Positions 52,475-61,319 of a stretch of 64,000 nucleotides of DNA are shown piece after piece (the first letter of the stretch is position 1; each line of letters begins with the position of its first letter). The position numbers and the translations under genes were made by a program. The stretch is from Borborobacter arsenicus (lineage in GTDB: Bacteria; Pseudomonadota; Alphaproteobacteria; Rhizobiales; Rhizobiaceae). The stretch is from the NCBI RefSeq assembly GCF_003934165.1, contig NZ_ML133511.1, forward strand, positions 94,023 through 158,022. Reading direction: 5' to 3'. The notes below the pieces were generated by a model. The model did not search any database, had not been told where the DNA came from, and saw only the letters and a list, made by a program, of their open reading frames with translations.

Positions 52475-53164
52475 ATGACCCAGCCTGACCTGATCATCTT
52501 CGATTGCGACGGCGTTCTCGTCGATTCCGAAATCATCGCAGCCCGCGTGGAAGCCGATCTGCTGACCGAGGCAGGCTATCCGATCTCGGCGGCAGAGCTG
52601 GCCGAGACCTATGCCGGGCTGACTTTCAAGGACACATTGCTGCGCATCGAGAAGCAGGCGCAGATCCCGTTCCAGGCATCAATGATCGATCAGATCGAAA
52701 CGCTGCTCGACCGCCGGCTGAAGAACGAGGTCCGGGCCGTCGAGGGCGCGCATCAGGCGGCCGCGGGCGTCAGCGTCAAGCGCTGCGTCTGCTCCAATTC
52801 CCGCATGCACCGGCTTGAATTGATGCTCGGCAAGACCGGGTTGCTGCCGCTGTTTGCAGGCCGGATTTTCGCAGCCGGCGAAACGCCGACCAAAAAACCG
52901 AAGCCGGCGCCGGACGTGTTTGTCCATGCCGCCACCACGCTCGGGGCCAACCCGGCGCGCACTTTCGTGATCGAGGATTCCATCCACGGAATTGCCGGCG
53001 CCAAGGCGGCCGGCATGCGGGTGATCGGCTTCACCGGCGGCTCGCACAGCTATCCCGGTCATGCCGATGTCCTGACCGAGGCGGGTGCCGAAACCGTCAT
53101 CCGCCGCTGGGCCGACCTGCATGGGGTCATCGCCGCCCTTGCCGAATGGTCGGAAGACGCCTGA
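52475..53164 (+). CDS. HAD-superfamily hydrolase (beta-phosphoglucomutase-like subfamily)
   Basis: A 229-residue subfamily IA HAD protein. Motif I is IIFDCDGVLVDSE, motif II SNS in CVCSNSRMHRLEL, motif III lysine in TPTKKPKPAPDVF, and motif IV VIEDSIHGIAGAKAAGMRVI. A helical cap (about residues 18-85, AELAETYAGLTFKDTLLRIE) points to small phosphorylated substrates such as sugar phosphates or phosphoglycolate. The start at 52475 (MTQPDL) is chosen over a longer frame lacking protein-like sequence; its ribosome site is weak. It is divergent from the methyltransferase and ends at a strong terminator hairpin. Confidence 0.85.
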   Translation: MTQPDLIIFDCDGVLVDSEIIAARVEADLLTEAGYPISAAELAETYAGLTFKDTLLRIEKQAQIPFQASMIDQIETLLDRRLKNEVRAVEGAHQAAAGVSVKRCVCSNSRMHRLELMLGKTGLLPLFAGRIFAAGETPTKKPKPAPDVFVHAATTLGANPARTFVIEDSIHGIAGAKAAGMRVIGFTGGSHSYPGHADVLTEAGAETVIRRWADLHGVIAALAEWSEDA

Positions 53165-53168
53165 GCCC

Positions 53169-53207
53169 CTCAGATCGAGATGACCTATCTCGATCTGAGC
53201 CTTTATT
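53169..53207 (+). terminator. Rho-independent-type terminator after the HAD gene
   Basis: Perfect 13-bp stem CTCAGATCGAGAT / ATCTCGATCTGAG with loop GACCT, four bases after the stop codon at 53162-53164, followed by CCTTTATTATT. Stem length and AT-rich tail suit an intrinsic terminator for the rightward HAD gene. Confidence 0.65.
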
Positions 53208-53212
53208 ATTGA

Positions 53213-53256
53213 AGCATGATCTTGTCCGAAAAGTTGCAACTTTTCGGGATCATGCT
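53213..53256. repeat. Palindromic intergenic repeat (AGCATGATC type)
   Basis: AGCATGATC / GATCATGCT outer arms with inner CCGAAAAGTTGCAACTTTTC, a nearly complete 44-bp palindrome directly after the terminator and before the end of the convergent lipoprotein gene. Similar AGCATGATC...CCGAAAAGTTGC units are common in Mesorhizobium-like genomes (recalled, not checked). Confidence 0.6.
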
Positions 53257-53262
53257 CCAGCG

Positions 53263-53829
53263 TCACTGCTTCTTGGGCGGGCCTTCGTCATAGCCGGCAT
53301 AAACGCGCAGGTTCCGCTCGGCCGGGATCGGGATGCTCACCGCCGGGTCGTTGAAGACGAATTGCGTCGCAGAGGACGTATCGGTAATCGTGGACTGGAA
53401 ATTGTGCAGCTTGGAATAGAGCACCTCGTCGCCACGAACCACCGCGACCCGGATCGGCATCTTGACCGTGCCCGCCGCTCCGGCAGGGCCCGGCACGACC
53501 TTGCCGGCAACCGCGACATTCATCGTCAGCGTGCCATCGGTCCGGCTGCAGCTTCGCGTCACATCGGTAATGGAGGCCTGGTAGACGACCTTCGCCGGAT
53601 CGTCCTGGCCGCCCTTGGCATAGGTGTTGAAATAGGCCGTGCCTTCACGCAGCGTGATCGGCGGGCAATACGCCCTGAGTTCGGCCTCGTTCACCTTAGC
53701 CTGCTCCTGGCTGTCGGCTGCAGCCAGCGTGTTGCTGTTGTTTGTCGATTGGCAACCTGCGACTGCAATAAAAAAGCCAGAAACTGCCAGCCCCGTCAAA
53801 AAACGACGGTCAATCAATCGAAACACCAT
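53263..53829 (-). CDS. Predicted lipoprotein of unknown function
   Basis: A 188-residue exported lipoprotein. The start at 53829 gives MVFRLIDRRFLTGLAVSGFF and the lipobox VAGC (Cys at about 26), followed by a polar linker (QSTNNSNTLAAADSQEQ). The mature domain is rich in beta-strand segments: CPPITLREGTAYFNTYAKGG, CSRTDGTLTMNVAVAGKVVP, MPIRVAVVRGDEVLYSKLHN, ending RVYAGYDEGPPKKQ. I recall similar proteins in rhizobia but no assigned function. It converges on the HAD gene, and its upstream region carries a 170-bp repeat element. Confidence 0.75.
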   Translation of the reverse strand: MVFRLIDRRFLTGLAVSGFFIAVAGCQSTNNSNTLAAADSQEQAKVNEAELRAYCPPITLREGTAYFNTYAKGGQDDPAKVVYQASITDVTRSCSRTDGTLTMNVAVAGKVVPGPAGAAGTVKMPIRVAVVRGDEVLYSKLHNFQSTITDTSSATQFVFNDPAVSIPIPAERNLRVYAGYDEGPPKKQ

Positions 53830-53933
53830 ATGCAGTACTTCCCTCTCGCAAAGCTGGTGCTGTATAGCAACCGCGCGGCAAAAATGCGACTGAGGGCACG
53901 CAGTTTTCACCAGCTTGCATTGCAGATGCGGGC

Positions 53934-54103
53934 CTAGTGGAATGAATTTGACATTCGATGCCCGGTTGATGTCGGCCGTAAGATCGAATGTCAAATTCGA
54001 AAATTCCACTAGAACCATAAACTTGCTAGTGGTTCCTCGGTTTCCAACATTTGCCCCGGTGTCGGATAGAAATGGGATGCAAATGTTGGAAACGAACCAC
54101 TAG
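53934..54103 (+). repeat. 170-bp composite palindromic element, copy 2
   Basis: Reverse complement of the element at 48552-48721, again exactly 170 bp from CTAG to CTAG: P2 first (CTAGTGGAATGAATTTGACA ... ATTCCACTAG), then P1 (CTAGTGGTTC ... GTTTCCAACATTTGC ... GCAAATGTTGGAAAC ... CCACTAG). By eye the two copies differ at roughly one base in ten, mostly in loops. The P1 end lies 14-20 bases before the thrC start codon, so the element forms the thrC leader. Together with about 100 bp upstream of the lipoprotein gene it fills the gap 53830-54122. Confidence 0.8.
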
Positions 54104-54122
54104 TCGCTACGGACGGATGAAG

Positions 54123-55520
54123 ATGCGCTATGTCAGCACTCGCGGAGAAGCCTCCGCACTCGGCTTCTCGGATACGATCCTGACGGGTCTCGCCCGTGAC
54201 GGCGGCCTCTATATCCCCGAGCAATGGCCACAATTCAGCGCCGCCGAAATCCGCGCCATGCGCGGGCTCTCCTATGCCGACCTGGCGATCCGCCTGCTGA
54301 CGCCCTTCGTCGGGGACGAGATCAGCCCGGCCGCCTTCGAGCGCATCGTGCGCGAGGCCTATGCCACCTTCCGCCACGAGGCCGTCTGCCCGCTGGTCCA
54401 GACCGGCGCCAACAGCTTCGTGCTCGAACTGTTCCATGGCCCTACGCTTGCCTTCAAGGACGTGGCCATGCAGCTTCTCGCCCGGCTGATGGATCATGTG
54501 CTGGCCGAGCGCGGCCAGCGCGCGACCATTACGGCGGCGACGTCCGGCGACACCGGCGGCGCGGCGATCGAGGCTTTCGCCGGGCGCGACCGCACCGACA
54601 TGTTCGTGCTGTTCCCGCATGGAAGGGTTTCGCCGGTCCAGCAGCGGCAGATGACCACTTCCAGCGCGGCCAATGTCCATGCGCTGGCAATCGAGGGCAA
54701 TTTCGACGATTGCCAGGACCTGGTCAAAGCCATGTTCAACGATCACGCCTTCCGCGATCGCGTCTCGCTCTCGGGCGTCAATTCCATCAACTGGGCGCGC
54801 ATCATGGCCCAGATAGTCTATTATTTTTCCTCGGCGCTGTCGCTTGGCGCGCCGGACCGGCCGGTGTCCTTCACCGTGCCGACCGGCAATTTTGGCGACA
54901 TCTTCGCAGGCTATGCCGCCAAGCGCATGGGCCTGCCCATCGAGCGGCTGGTGATCGCCACCAATGACAACGATATTCTCGCCCGCACGCTTGCGACCGG
55001 CGAATACCGCACCAGCGGCGTCGTCGTCACCACCTCGCCTTCGATGGATATCCAGGTGTCGTCCAATTTCGAGCGCCTGCTGTTCGAGGCGTCAAACCGC
55101 GATGCAGCGGCGGTGCGGCGCTACATGGCAGGCCTCAAGCAATCCGGCGCATTCACGATCGACGCCGGCGCACTTGCCGGCATCCGTGCCGAATTCGACG
55201 CCGGGCGCGCAACGATGGGCGAAACCGCCGCCACCATCCGCGACACCCTGAAGGCGAGCTCCTATCTGGCCGACCCGCATACGGCCACCGCAATCCATGT
55301 CGCCGGTTTGCAGGACAACCATACTGTTCCGATGATCGTGCTGGGCACCGCGCACCCGGCAAAGTTTCCCGCCGCGGTCGAGGAAGCAAGCGGCATCACG
55401 CCTGCATTGCCGGCATGGCTTGACGGGCTGATGGAACGGGCAGAAAAATATGTGACACTTCCATCTGCGCTGAATATGGTGGAAGATCACATAGGTCGCC
55501 ACGCGCGGGCGACGCGTTAG
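54123..55520 (+). CDS. thrC: Threonine synthase
   Basis: PLP enzyme converting O-phosphohomoserine to threonine, the last step of threonine synthesis. The start at 54123 (MRYVSTRGEASALGFSDTIL) matches family N-termini; an ATG at 54117 would add two residues. The longer frame reads into the repeat element and is rejected. The 465 residues include the PLP lysine in HGPTLAFKDVAMQLL (about residue 112), AATSGDTGGAAIEAFAGRDR (phosphate loop), PHGRVSPVQQRQMTT, VPTGNFGDIFAGYAAKRMGL and VLGTAHPAKFPAAVEEA. Homoserine kinase (thrB) lies about 8 kb away on the other strand. The stop codon is part of a palindrome. Confidence 0.95.
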   Translation: MRYVSTRGEASALGFSDTILTGLARDGGLYIPEQWPQFSAAEIRAMRGLSYADLAIRLLTPFVGDEISPAAFERIVREAYATFRHEAVCPLVQTGANSFVLELFHGPTLAFKDVAMQLLARLMDHVLAERGQRATITAATSGDTGGAAIEAFAGRDRTDMFVLFPHGRVSPVQQRQMTTSSAANVHALAIEGNFDDCQDLVKAMFNDHAFRDRVSLSGVNSINWARIMAQIVYYFSSALSLGAPDRPVSFTVPTGNFGDIFAGYAAKRMGLPIERLVIATNDNDILARTLATGEYRTSGVVVTTSPSMDIQVSSNFERLLFEASNRDAAAVRRYMAGLKQSGAFTIDAGALAGIRAEFDAGRATMGETAATIRDTLKASSYLADPHTATAIHVAGLQDNHTVPMIVLGTAHPAKFPAAVEEASGITPALPAWLDGLMERAEKYVTLPSALNMVEDHIGRHARATR

Positions 55521-55592
55521 ACCATGATGCCGAACCGAAGGACCGCGTCAGCGAAAAGCGGGAACCGGTTTTCGGACGACATCATGGTCTAA
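55517..55592. repeat. Palindromic intergenic repeat overlapping the thrC stop
   Basis: TTAGACCATGATG (55517-55529) pairs perfectly with CATCATGGTCTAA (55580-55592). The inner GCGAAAAGCGGGAACCGGTT resembles the core of the repeat at 35749-35797. The left arm contains the TAG stop of thrC. The structure could act as a transcript 3' end between thrC and the protease gene. Confidence 0.6.
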
Positions 55593-55599
55593 TTTGTTG

Positions 55600-55653
55600 G
55601 TTTTGCCGCATGTATGCGACGCCAAGTGATCCCACTCGGCTGCAACATGCTCT
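55600..55653 (-). repeat. Intergenic repeat family GCATTTTGCAGCCAAGTGG, copy 2
   Basis: GTTTTGCCGCATGTATGCGA, then CGCCAAGTGATCCCACTCGG and CTGCAACATGCTCT: the reverse complement of the unit at 44048-44099. It follows the previous palindrome after a few bases and ends 16 bases before the protease start codon, so the two repeats make up the whole thrC-protease gap. Confidence 0.65.
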
Positions 55654-55669
55654 AGGGAGTGATGTCTAT

Positions 55670-56962
55670 ATGGGTGTTGAGGTAAGCCGTCTGTCGAACG
55701 GCCTGACAGTCGCCACCGAAACCCTTCCAAGTATCGAATCCGTCGCATTGGGCGTGTGGGTGAAATCAGGAGCCCGCAACGAACACGACAACGAGCATGG
55801 GATGGCCCACCTTCTTGAACACATGGCGTTCAAGGGGACAAACAAGCGAAGCGCTTTCCAGATCGCCTCCGAGATCGAGGATGTCGGGGGAGAGATCAAT
55901 GCGGCGACGAGCGTCGAGACGACGTCGTTTTATGCCCGCGTGCTTGGTGACGACGTACCGCTGGCCATGGATCTTTTGGCCGACATCCTCACGGAATCGA
56001 AGTTCGATCCCGGTGAGCTGGAGCGCGAACAGCACGTCATCCTGCAGGAGATCGGCGCCGCCCACGACACTCCCGACGACGTGGTTTTCGATCATTTCAC
56101 CGAAACCGCCTTTCGCCACCAGACAGTCGGGCGCTCCATTCTCGGCACGGCCGAAACGGTCCAGTCATTCACCTCAAAGCAGCTCCATGCCTTCATCGAG
56201 CGGCAATATGGCGCCGAAAAAATGGTGGTGGTGGCTGCCGGCAACATCAAGCACGATGCCTTCGTGCGGGAGGTCGAGAAGCGGCTGGGCGGCTTCCGGG
56301 CGAAGGCCGACGGCGTCGTGCCGCAATATGCCCAATATGTCGGCGGCGATTATCGCGAGCATCGCGACCTGCAGGACGCACAGATCGTGCTCGGCTTCGA
56401 AGGCCGCGCCTATCATGTGCGCGACTTCTACGCCTCCCATGTGCTGTCGATGATCCTTGGCGGAGGCATGTCGTCCCGCCTGTTCCAGGAAGTGCGCGAA
56501 AAGCGCGGGCTCTGCTATTCGGTCTATGCCTTTCACTGGGGCTTTTCCGATACCGGCCTGTTTGGCGTGCATGCGGCAACCGGACAGGGCAATATCGACG
56601 AACTGGTGCCTGTCATCATCTCCGAGCTCGAGAAGGCCGGCACCAGCATCGGCCAGGACGAGCTTGACCGGGCGCGGGCGCAATATCGCGCCGGGCTGAT
56701 CATGTCGGGGGAGAGCGCATCCAGCCGGGCCTCGCAGATCGCCCGCCAGCTTCTCCTCTTCGGCCGCCCCATCGCCAAGGAAGAGTTGATGGAACGGCTT
56801 GCAAACCTGACCATCGACCGGCTGACCGACCTGTCGGCGCGGCTGTTCTCCACCAAGCCGACGATAGCCGCTGTCGGGCCTGTCGGAGCACTGGCACCCT
56901 ACGAGGCCATCCACGCAGCGTTGCCGGATGCCAATGGCGGCACTCGCAGGCTTGCCGTGTAA
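55670..56962 (+). CDS. M16-family zinc protease (processing-peptidase-like)
   Basis: A 430-residue insulinase/M16B protein resembling the beta subunit of mitochondrial processing peptidase. The start at 55670 gives MGVEVSRLSNGLTVATETLP, and AGGGAG lies about ten bases upstream. The inverted zinc motif is HLLEH (47-51) in GMAHLLEHMAFKGT, followed by EIEDVGGEINAATSVETTSF and ELEREQHVILQEIGA, which hold the expected downstream Glu. The second half has VREKRGLCYSVYAF. Catalytic residues are intact. It lacks a signal peptide. Short rhizobial and Rickettsia homologues of this type are known; substrates are unclear. Its leader is built from two repeat elements. Confidence 0.88.
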   Translation: MGVEVSRLSNGLTVATETLPSIESVALGVWVKSGARNEHDNEHGMAHLLEHMAFKGTNKRSAFQIASEIEDVGGEINAATSVETTSFYARVLGDDVPLAMDLLADILTESKFDPGELEREQHVILQEIGAAHDTPDDVVFDHFTETAFRHQTVGRSILGTAETVQSFTSKQLHAFIERQYGAEKMVVVAAGNIKHDAFVREVEKRLGGFRAKADGVVPQYAQYVGGDYREHRDLQDAQIVLGFEGRAYHVRDFYASHVLSMILGGGMSSRLFQEVREKRGLCYSVYAFHWGFSDTGLFGVHAATGQGNIDELVPVIISELEKAGTSIGQDELDRARAQYRAGLIMSGESASSRASQIARQLLLFGRPIAKEELMERLANLTIDRLTDLSARLFSTKPTIAAVGPVGALAPYEAIHAALPDANGGTRRLAV

Positions 56963-56980
56963 ACCGAAGCAGTCAGGCCG

Positions 56981-57577
56981 ATGTTTGCGTTTCCTTTTTT
57001 CCGCCGTGATTTTCCGGCGCTTAAAGGCAACCGCATCAGCCTGAGGGCGCCCCAGGCCAACGACTACCAGGAATGGGCGGACCTTCGCGGGGCAAGTCGC
57101 GCCTTCCTGGAGCCATGGGAACCGCGCTGGGCTTCCAATGAGTTGGAACGCAGCGCCTGGCGGCGGCGCCTCAACCGCTACCGTGCGGATTTCGCCAGCG
57201 GTCACGCCATGGCCTTCTTCATCTTCGACAATTTCTCCGGCAAGCTGGTCGGCGGCATCACGCTCGGCAATATCCGCCACGGCGTGGCACAGAACGCGCA
57301 GATCGGGTACTGGATCGGCGAACAGTTCGCCGGCCAGGGCCTGATGCTGGAAGCGGTGCTGCTTCTCTGCAACCACGCATTCGACACACTGAGGTTGCAC
57401 CGGATCGAGGCTGCTTGTATTCCCGACAATTCGCGTTCCATCCGCGTGCTTGAAAAAGCCGGATTTCGGCGTGAAGGGCTGTTACGATCCTATCTGCGGA
57501 TCAACGGTGACTGGCATGACCATTACCTCTACGCCCTGATCGCGCAGGATCGGAACGGCGGCTGGACAAAGGGTTGA
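56981..57577 (+). CDS. GNAT acetyltransferase (RimJ/RimL type)
   Basis: A 198-residue Gcn5-related N-acetyltransferase. The pattern LRAPQANDYQEWADLRGAS, then GGITLGNIRHGVAQNAQIGY, the acetyl-CoA pyrophosphate loop in GEQFAGQGLMLEAVLLL, LHRIEAACIPDNSRSIRVLE and KAGFRREGLLRSYLRINGDW is that of the RimJ/RimL group, which acetylates N-termini of ribosomal proteins or other amines. The substrate is inferred only at family level. It begins 18 bp after the protease gene and ends 3 bp before the GGDEF/EAL gene, so the three are probably cotranscribed. Confidence 0.88.
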   Translation: MFAFPFFRRDFPALKGNRISLRAPQANDYQEWADLRGASRAFLEPWEPRWASNELERSAWRRRLNRYRADFASGHAMAFFIFDNFSGKLVGGITLGNIRHGVAQNAQIGYWIGEQFAGQGLMLEAVLLLCNHAFDTLRLHRIEAACIPDNSRSIRVLEKAGFRREGLLRSYLRINGDWHDHYLYALIAQDRNGGWTKG

Positions 57578-57580
57578 TTT

Positions 57581-60475
57581 TTGGCGGTTCTCTTTCCAAC
57601 CGGGCGCATGCTGGCCCTTATCCTTGCCCTTGTCGCAAGCCTGTTTGCTGCGGCCTCGGCATTCGCCGTCGAGCCCATCAAGATCGCGCGCGACGACGTC
57701 GCGCTGGACCTTTCAGGCGCGGTGGAGATTTATCGCAACCAGGGTGAGAACTTCCAGGTTTCGACGGCACCGGGGCCGGACGGGATCGTGCGGCGCATCG
57801 AGGTGGAAGCCAACGACGCCCGCTCCAGCGGCGACTGGGCGGTGTTTGCGCTGGCCAACACCACCGAACAGCAGCTCGACCGGCTGATCGTCGCACCGCA
57901 TTTCCGCCTGGTGAATTCCGGCCTGTTCTGGCCCGACCTAGGCTCGAGCCGCATCGCCGCAATCACCCCCAGCGAGGGGTTTGCGCTCGACCGGCAGGCA
58001 AGCCCCGATGCCGACGTCTTCCTGGTCACTCTCAACCCCGGAACAGTCGTCACCTTCATTGCCGAACTCGCTTCGCCAAGGTTGCCGCAGGTCTATCTCT
58101 GGGACCCCGAAGCCTATAAGGATTCGGTCAATTCCTACACGCTCTATCGCGGCATCGTCATCGGCATCTCCGGCCTTCTGGCGCTGTTCCTGACCATCCT
58201 GTTCGTGGTCAAGGGCACCTCTATGTTTCCGGCCACGGCGGCGCTGTCCTGGGCGGTCCTTGCCTATATCTCGGTCGATTTCGGCTTCCTCAACAAGGTC
58301 ATCGCGATTTCGCCCGGCAGCGAGCAGATATGGCGGGCGAGTACCGAGATCGGTCTTGCGGCGACGCTTGTCGTGTTCCTGTTCGCCTATCTCAATCTCA
58401 ACCGATGGCATGGCCATTTCAGTTATGGCGCCTTCGTGTGGATTTGCGGTCTCGTGCTGATTGCCGGCGTGGCGATCATCGATCCGGCGGTGGCCGCGGG
58501 CATTGCCAGACTGTCATTTGCCGCCACCGCCATCCTCGGCATCGGCCTTATCGTCTCGCTCGGCATTCGCGGCTATGACCGCGCCATCATGCTCATCCCC
58601 AGCTGGGTGATGGTGCTTTTGTGGCTGTGCGGCGCCTGGATGGCGGTCACCGGCATGCTCGACAACGACATCGTCCAGCCGGCCCTTGGCGGCGGCATGA
58701 TCCTCATCATCCTTTTGATCGGCTTCACGGTGATGCAGCATGCCTTTTCCGGCGGCGCGTTGCAGCAGGGTCTGTTCAGCGACCTGGAGCGGCAGGCACT
58801 GGCCGTGGTCGGCGCGGGCGACATCGTCTGGGATTGGGACGTGCTTCGCGACCGCGTCGTCACCAAGCCCGATATCAGCCTGCAACTCGGCCTCACCCCC
58901 AACAGCCTCGGTGGGGCTGCGCGCAACTGGCTGCCGGTTCTGCATGCCGACGACCGCGACAATTTCCGCACCACGCTCGACATCGTTCTGGAGCACCGGC
59001 GCGGGCGCGTGGCGCAGAACTTCCGCCTGCGCGGCGCCGACGGCCACTATCACTGGTTTGCGCTGCGCGCCCGGCCGGTGATCGGCTCGGATGGCGAGGT
59101 GATCCGTTGCGTCGGTACGCTGGTCGATGTCACCAAGCAGAAAAAGGCCGAGGAGCGCCTGCTGCATGACGCCGTCCATGACAATCTGACCGGATTGCCC
59201 AACCGCGAATTGTTCATGAACCGGCTTGAAGCGATCATCTCGATCGCCAAGACCGAGGAAAAGATTCGTCCGACCGTCTTTGTCATCGACATCGACCGCT
59301 TCAAGCAGGTCAATGACAGCCTCGGCATTTCGGCGGGCGATACCATCCTTTTGACCATCGCAAGACGGCTTCATCGTCTGCTCAAGCCCAGGGATTCGCT
59401 CTCGCGCTTCACCGGCGACCAGTTCGCGCTGATGCTTCTGTCGGAAGTGGACCCGGCCCGCATCGCGGCGGTCGCCGATGCGATCAAGCAGGCGATCCGC
59501 GCGCCGATCACTTTCGCCAAGCACGAGATCGTGCTGACGGCCTCGATCGGGCTCATCACCTGGACGGCATCGCAGGCTTCGGCCGAAGACACGGTCAAGG
59601 ATGCCGAACTTGCCATGCATCAGGCCAAGCGTTTCGGCGGCGACCGGATCGAGCCGTTCCGGCCCGCGTTCCGCTCGGTCGGCACCGACCGCCTGCAACT
59701 CGAATCGGATCTGCGCCGCGCGGTCGAGCGCAAGGAATTCACCCTCGCCTACCAGCCGATCATCCGCCTGGAAGATCGCAGCATCGCCGGCTTCGAGGCG
59801 CTATTGCGCTGGGATCACTCCCGCCGCGGTTCGATCCCCCCGGCCGATTTCATTCCGGTTGCGGAAAATTGCGGCCTTATCGTCCAGCTTGGCCTGTTTG
59901 CCATGCAGCGCGCCGCCGAAGATCTTGCCGAATGGCAAAAGCAGATCAGCGACGCGCCGCTATCCGTCTCGGTCAACCTGTCCAGCCGGCAGCTTATCCG
60001 CCGCGATCTGGTCAGCGACGTGCGCTCGGTCGTCGCGCGGGCAAACCTCAAGGCGCGGTGCTTCCGCCTGGAACTCACAGAATCGCTGGTCATGGACAAC
60101 CCCGAACAGAGCGCCCATGTGCTCAACAAGCTCAAGAAACTGGGCATCGGCCTGTCGCTCGATGATTTCGGGACCGGCTTCTCCTCGCTTTCCTACCTTA
60201 CCCGCTACCCCTTCGACACGATCAAGATCGACAAAAGTTTCCTCGACGATTCCTCGCCCAAGCGCACAGTCTTGCTGAAATCCATGGTCAGCATGGCGCA
60301 TGACCTCGGCATGTCGGTCGTTGCCGAAGGCATTTCGGATGAGAGCGATGCGCTGCAGCTGCGCCAGATGGGTTGCGAATATGGCCAGAGCTTCATGTTC
60401 GGCCCGCCGATCGCCGCAGATCAGGTGCTCAAAATGCTGAAAGAGCAATATCCGATAGAGCAACAAACATCCTGA
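57581..60475 (+). CDS. Membrane GGDEF/EAL protein with 7TM sensor, PAS, degenerate GGDEF and intact EAL
   Basis: A 964-residue signalling protein for cyclic-di-GMP. The TTG start at 57581 has AAGGG nine bases upstream; an ATG at 57608 is an alternative without a ribosome site. Order: signal-like N-terminus (LALILALVASLFAAASAFAV), a periplasmic sensor region (about 30-185), seven or so membrane helices (about 190-390, 7TMR-DISM-like), a PAS domain (about 405-520), GGDEF (about 535-690) and EAL (about 715-955). The GGDEF signature reads TGDQF (611-615), so cyclase activity is unlikely. The EAL side keeps EALLRW (Glu at about 739), ELTESLVMD, LDDFGTGFSSL, KIDKSF and VAEGI, so it is probably a phosphodiesterase. 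The signal sensed is unknown. Confidence 0.88.
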   Translation: MAVLFPTGRMLALILALVASLFAAASAFAVEPIKIARDDVALDLSGAVEIYRNQGENFQVSTAPGPDGIVRRIEVEANDARSSGDWAVFALANTTEQQLDRLIVAPHFRLVNSGLFWPDLGSSRIAAITPSEGFALDRQASPDADVFLVTLNPGTVVTFIAELASPRLPQVYLWDPEAYKDSVNSYTLYRGIVIGISGLLALFLTILFVVKGTSMFPATAALSWAVLAYISVDFGFLNKVIAISPGSEQIWRASTEIGLAATLVVFLFAYLNLNRWHGHFSYGAFVWICGLVLIAGVAIIDPAVAAGIARLSFAATAILGIGLIVSLGIRGYDRAIMLIPSWVMVLLWLCGAWMAVTGMLDNDIVQPALGGGMILIILLIGFTVMQHAFSGGALQQGLFSDLERQALAVVGAGDIVWDWDVLRDRVVTKPDISLQLGLTPNSLGGAARNWLPVLHADDRDNFRTTLDIVLEHRRGRVAQNFRLRGADGHYHWFALRARPVIGSDGEVIRCVGTLVDVTKQKKAEERLLHDAVHDNLTGLPNRELFMNRLEAIISIAKTEEKIRPTVFVIDIDRFKQVNDSLGISAGDTILLTIARRLHRLLKPRDSLSRFTGDQFALMLLSEVDPARIAAVADAIKQAIRAPITFAKHEIVLTASIGLITWTASQASAEDTVKDAELAMHQAKRFGGDRIEPFRPAFRSVGTDRLQLESDLRRAVERKEFTLAYQPIIRLEDRSIAGFEALLRWDHSRRGSIPPADFIPVAENCGLIVQLGLFAMQRAAEDLAEWQKQISDAPLSVSVNLSSRQLIRRDLVSDVRSVVARANLKARCFRLELTESLVMDNPEQSAHVLNKLKKLGIGLSLDDFGTGFSSLSYLTRYPFDTIKIDKSFLDDSSPKRTVLLKSMVSMAHDLGMSVVAEGISDESDALQLRQMGCEYGQSFMFGPPIAADQVLKMLKEQYPIEQQTS

Positions 60476-60499
60476 CGGATGCAGTACCGTTGCTCTATC
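60454..60499. repeat. Inverted repeat spanning the GGDEF/EAL stop codon
   Basis: GATAGAGCAAC (60454-60464) pairs with GTTGCTCTATC (60489-60499), with a 24-base loop that includes the TGA stop at 60473-60475. There is no T-run after it. It may be a transcript 3' structure or part of the adjacent mosaic repeat. Confidence 0.5.
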
Positions 60500-60504
60500 T
60501 GCTT

Positions 60505-60559
60505 GTTTTAGCCGCATTTATGCAACGCGAAGTGATTCCACTTGGCTGCAAAATGCTCT
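60505..60559 (-). repeat. Intergenic repeat family GCATTTTGCAGCCAAGTGG, copy 3
   Basis: GTTTTAGCCGCATTTATGCA, then ACGCGAAGTGATTCCACTTG and GCTGCAAAATGCTCT: reverse complement of the unit at 44048-44099, here between convergent genes and ending 4 bases before the yqgE/algH stop. Same orientation as copy 2. Confidence 0.7.
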
Positions 60560-60562
60560 GGC

Positions 60563-61171
60563 TCAGGCGTGACCGGCTTCCTGGCTGAGATGTGCCAGAT
60601 GGACACCCATCGAGGCGAGCAACCGGTCATATTTGCGGTCGATATCGGAATCGAACAGGAGATCCGGTTGGGCCGGGCAGGTCAGCCAGCCATTGGCGGC
60701 GATCTCGCTTTCGAGCTGGCCGGCGCCCCAGCCGGCGTAACCCAGCATCATCAGCGCCTTGCGCGGCCCGCGCCCTGATGAAATGGCGCGTAATATGTCG
60801 ACGGTCGCCGTAAGGCAGATGTCAGCCGAGATCGGCAGCGAGGATTCGACCCTGTAGTCGTCGGTGTGCAGCACGAAGCCGCGGCTGCGATCCACCGGGC
60901 CGCCATTGCGCACCACGAAATCGCGCGCGGGCGGCGGCAGGCGGATTGCCTCGCTCTCGTCAAGAATGCCCAATTGCACCAGCAGATCTGGAAACATCAG
61001 TTGCTGGCTCTGGTTGATGATAAGGCCCATGGCCCCTTCATCGCTATGGGCGCAGACATAGATGACGGCACGAGCGAACCTGTCGTCCTTCATGCCCGGC
61101 ATGGCAATCAGGAACTGATCGTCAAGAAAGCCGCGCGTCGCCGCGGACTGTTTTTGGCGTAGGAGGTCCAT
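60563..61171 (-). CDS. YqgE/AlgH family protein (DUF179)
   Basis: A 202-residue member of the YqgE/AlgH family. It begins [20 protein letters not shown] and has the family core [58 protein letters not shown] and [20 protein letters not shown]. AlgH was named for a role in alginate regulation in Pseudomonas, but its molecular function remains open. No alginate genes are present here. The region between its start and the divergent DsbD-like gene is 148 bp. Confidence 0.9.
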   Translation of the reverse strand: MDLLRQKQSAATRGFLDDQFLIAMPGMKDDRFARAVIYVCAHSDEGAMGLIINQSQQLMFPDLLVQLGILDESEAIRLPPPARDFVVRNGGPVDRSRGFVLHTDDYRVESSLPISADICLTATVDILRAISSGRGPRKALMMLGYAGWGAGQLESEIAANGWLTCPAQPDLLFDSDIDRKYDRLLASMGVHLAHLSQEAGHA

Positions 61172-61319
61172 AGCCGAAACCTAACGCGTTTTCAGCCGTC
61201 ATGAAAGATATGCGTTAGGAGAATAAGGCCTCGGCGCTGGTCGCTGTTTCACACAAAAATGATTGGTCCAGCGATCACTCTCTGTTGCGAAACCTCGACT
61301 TTACGGCCAAACCCGACGC

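Noticed and set aside
54051-54122. Longer N-terminus of threonine synthase
   Set aside because: The extra residues are encoded by the repeat element; the same peptide (MGCKCWKRTTS) appears in the upward extension of the DsbA-like frame because both read the same repeat.
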